64,000 bases of DNA from Pseudomonas extremaustralis. Its GTDB lineage: Bacteria; Pseudomonadota; Gammaproteobacteria; Pseudomonadales; Pseudomonadaceae. Within the stretch, counting starts at the first letter, position 1, and each line of letters opens with the position of its first letter. The translations under genes and the position numbers were made by a program. Location of the stretch: contig NZ_LT629689.1 of the NCBI RefSeq assembly GCF_900102035.1, forward strand, positions 4,897,001 to 4,961,000, written 5' to 3'. Below, piece after piece: positions 62,929 to 64,000 of the stretch. The notes below the pieces were generated by a model that was not told where the DNA came from, searched no databases, and worked only from the letters and a program-made list of their open reading frames with translations.

Positions 62929-64000
62929 ATGCAGCAACTCAATCCTTCCGAAATAAGTGAAATTATCAAGGGCCGCATCGACAAGCTCGATGTGACCTCC
63001 CAAGCCCGTAACGAAGGCACTGTCGTCAGCGTATCTGACGGTATCGTGCGGATTCACGGTCTGGCCGACGTCATGTACGGCGAGATGATCGAGTTTCCGG
63101 GCGGCGTCTACGGTATGGCCCTCAACCTGGAGCAAGACTCCGTAGGTGCCGTTGTATTGGGCGCGTACACCAGTCTGGCTGAAGGCATGAGCGCCAAGTG
63201 CACAGGCCGCATCCTGGAAGTTCCAGTTGGTAAGGAACTGCTGGGTCGCGTAGTCGATGCACTGGGTAACCCAGTTGATGGCAAAGGTCCGCTGAACAAC
63301 ACCGAGACCGATGCGGTCGAGAAAGTTGCTCCAGGCGTGATCTGGCGTAAGTCGGTAGACCAGCCTGTACAGACTGGCTACAAGGCTGTCGATGCCATGA
63401 TCCCTGTCGGCCGTGGCCAGCGTGAGCTGATCATCGGTGACCGTCAGATCGGTAAAACCGCTCTGGCGATCGACGCGATCATCAACCAGAAGAACAGCGG
63501 CATTTACTGCGTCTATGTAGCGATCGGTCAGAAACAATCGACCATCGCCAACGTGGTTCGCAAGCTGGAAGAAAACGGCGCCCTGGCCAACACGATCATC
63601 GTGGCTGCCAGTGCTTCGGAATCTCCTGCGCTGCAATTCCTGGCACCGTACTCCGGTTGCACCATGGGTGAATTCTTCCGCGACCGCGGTGAAGACGCGC
63701 TGATCGTTTATGACGATCTGTCCAAGCAAGCAGTTGCTTATCGCCAGATTTCCCTGCTGCTGCGCCGTCCACCAGGCCGTGAAGCTTACCCAGGCGACGT
63801 GTTCTATCTCCACTCCCGTCTGCTGGAGCGCGCATCCCGCGTTTCGGAAGAATACGTAGAGAAGTTCACCAACGGCGCAGTGACCGGCAAAACCGGTTCC
63901 CTGACCGCACTGCCGATCATCGAAACCCAGGCTGGCGACGTTTCCGCGTTCGTTCCGACCAACGTGATTTCCATCACCGACGGTCAGATCTTCCTGGAAT
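62929..64000 (+). CDS. atpA: ATP synthase F1 subunit alpha, N-terminal part (cut by window edge)
   Basis: Non-catalytic nucleotide-binding subunit. The window holds the first 357 codons: the beta-barrel ([16 protein letters not shown]), the nucleotide-binding domain with P-loop [15 protein letters not shown] near residue 170, and [15 protein letters not shown]. The start ATG at 62929 has GAAGGGGCAGCAGAGCA upstream. Remainder lies past base 64000. Confidence 0.97.
   Translation, partial: MQQLNPSEISEIIKGRIDKLDVTSQARNEGTVVSVSDGIVRIHGLADVMYGEMIEFPGGVYGMALNLEQDSVGAVVLGAYTSLAEGMSAKCTGRILEVPVGKELLGRVVDALGNPVDGKGPLNNTETDAVEKVAPGVIWRKSVDQPVQTGYKAVDAMIPVGRGQRELIIGDRQIGKTALAIDAIINQKNSGIYCVYVAIGQKQSTIANVVRKLEENGALANTIIVAASASESPALQFLAPYSGCTMGEFFRDRGEDALIVYDDLSKQAVAYRQISLLLRRPPGREAYPGDVFYLHSRLLERASRVSEEYVEKFTNGAVTGKTGSLTALPIIETQAGDVSAFVPTNVISITDGQIFLE

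Overview
The window is a GC-rich chromosomal segment spanning the replication origin of a Pseudomonas, most likely of the P. fluorescens group. Three things support this: the gene order follows the PA0001-PA0069 and PA5556-PA5570 neighbourhoods of P. aeruginosa, the proteins are Pseudomonas-like throughout, and the intergenic gaps carry two families of REP/REPIN hairpins (GTAGGAGCGAGC... and GTGGGAGGGGGC...) of the kind known from P. fluorescens SBW25. The assignment is by recognition; no database search was run. I saw no rRNA, tRNA, CRISPR array, insertion sequence or prophage gene.

Layout. 0-10.5 kb: beta-carbonic anhydrase (cut by the window edge), a radical SAM protein with a near-consensus LexA box, a phosphatase, YheV-like zinc ribbon with prlC, gamma-carbonic anhydrase with a HAD phosphatase, lipoproteins, OsmC, a luciferase-like oxidoreductase, two DUF1161 paralogues and a dodecin. 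10.6-14.7 kb: DUF883 protein, trpI divergent from trpBA, CigR/RcnB-like protein. 14.7-19.1 kb: D-galactonate catabolism (dgoK-dgoA-dgoD and an MFS transporter). 19.3-22.8 kb: choline-sulfate use (LysR regulator, betC, choline-binding protein). 22.9-29.1 kb: SulP transporter, aroE-hemF, qor, tsaC, dprA. 29.2-35.7 kb: a LysM-less relative of PA0020, def, fmt-rsmB-trkA, a TPR protein, a lipid A-type acyltransferase. 35.7-40.8 kb: tag, glyQS, gmhB, a PlsC-family acyltransferase. 40.9-44.4 kb: a CHASE2 sensor kinase and a divergent OmpR-family regulator. 44.5-50.7 kb, minus strand: dnaA-dnaN-recF-gyrB. 51.3-64 kb, plus strand: rpmH-rnpA-yidD-yidC-mnmE, mnmG-rsmG-parA-parB, and atpIBEFHA (atpA cut by the edge).

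The strand switch at about 50.7-51.3 kb, together with clustered DnaA boxes and an AT-rich stretch between dnaA and rpmH, marks the likely oriC. A second gap with an AT-rich stretch and DnaA-box-like 9-mers lies upstream of mnmG. Exact TTATCCACA boxes are strongly over-represented (19 found by eye, 14 of them between 49 and 59 kb). One perfect and two one-mismatch parS sites lie in recF and beside gyrB, close to parAB, so replication initiation and segregation signals are intermixed here. The observations I consider most worth following are the SOS box on the radical SAM gene, the two-component locus with a 15-bp inverted repeat and an orphan 60-residue ORF, the LysM-less PA0020 relative, the DnaA-box field with two origin-like gaps, and hairpins on both sides of atpE.
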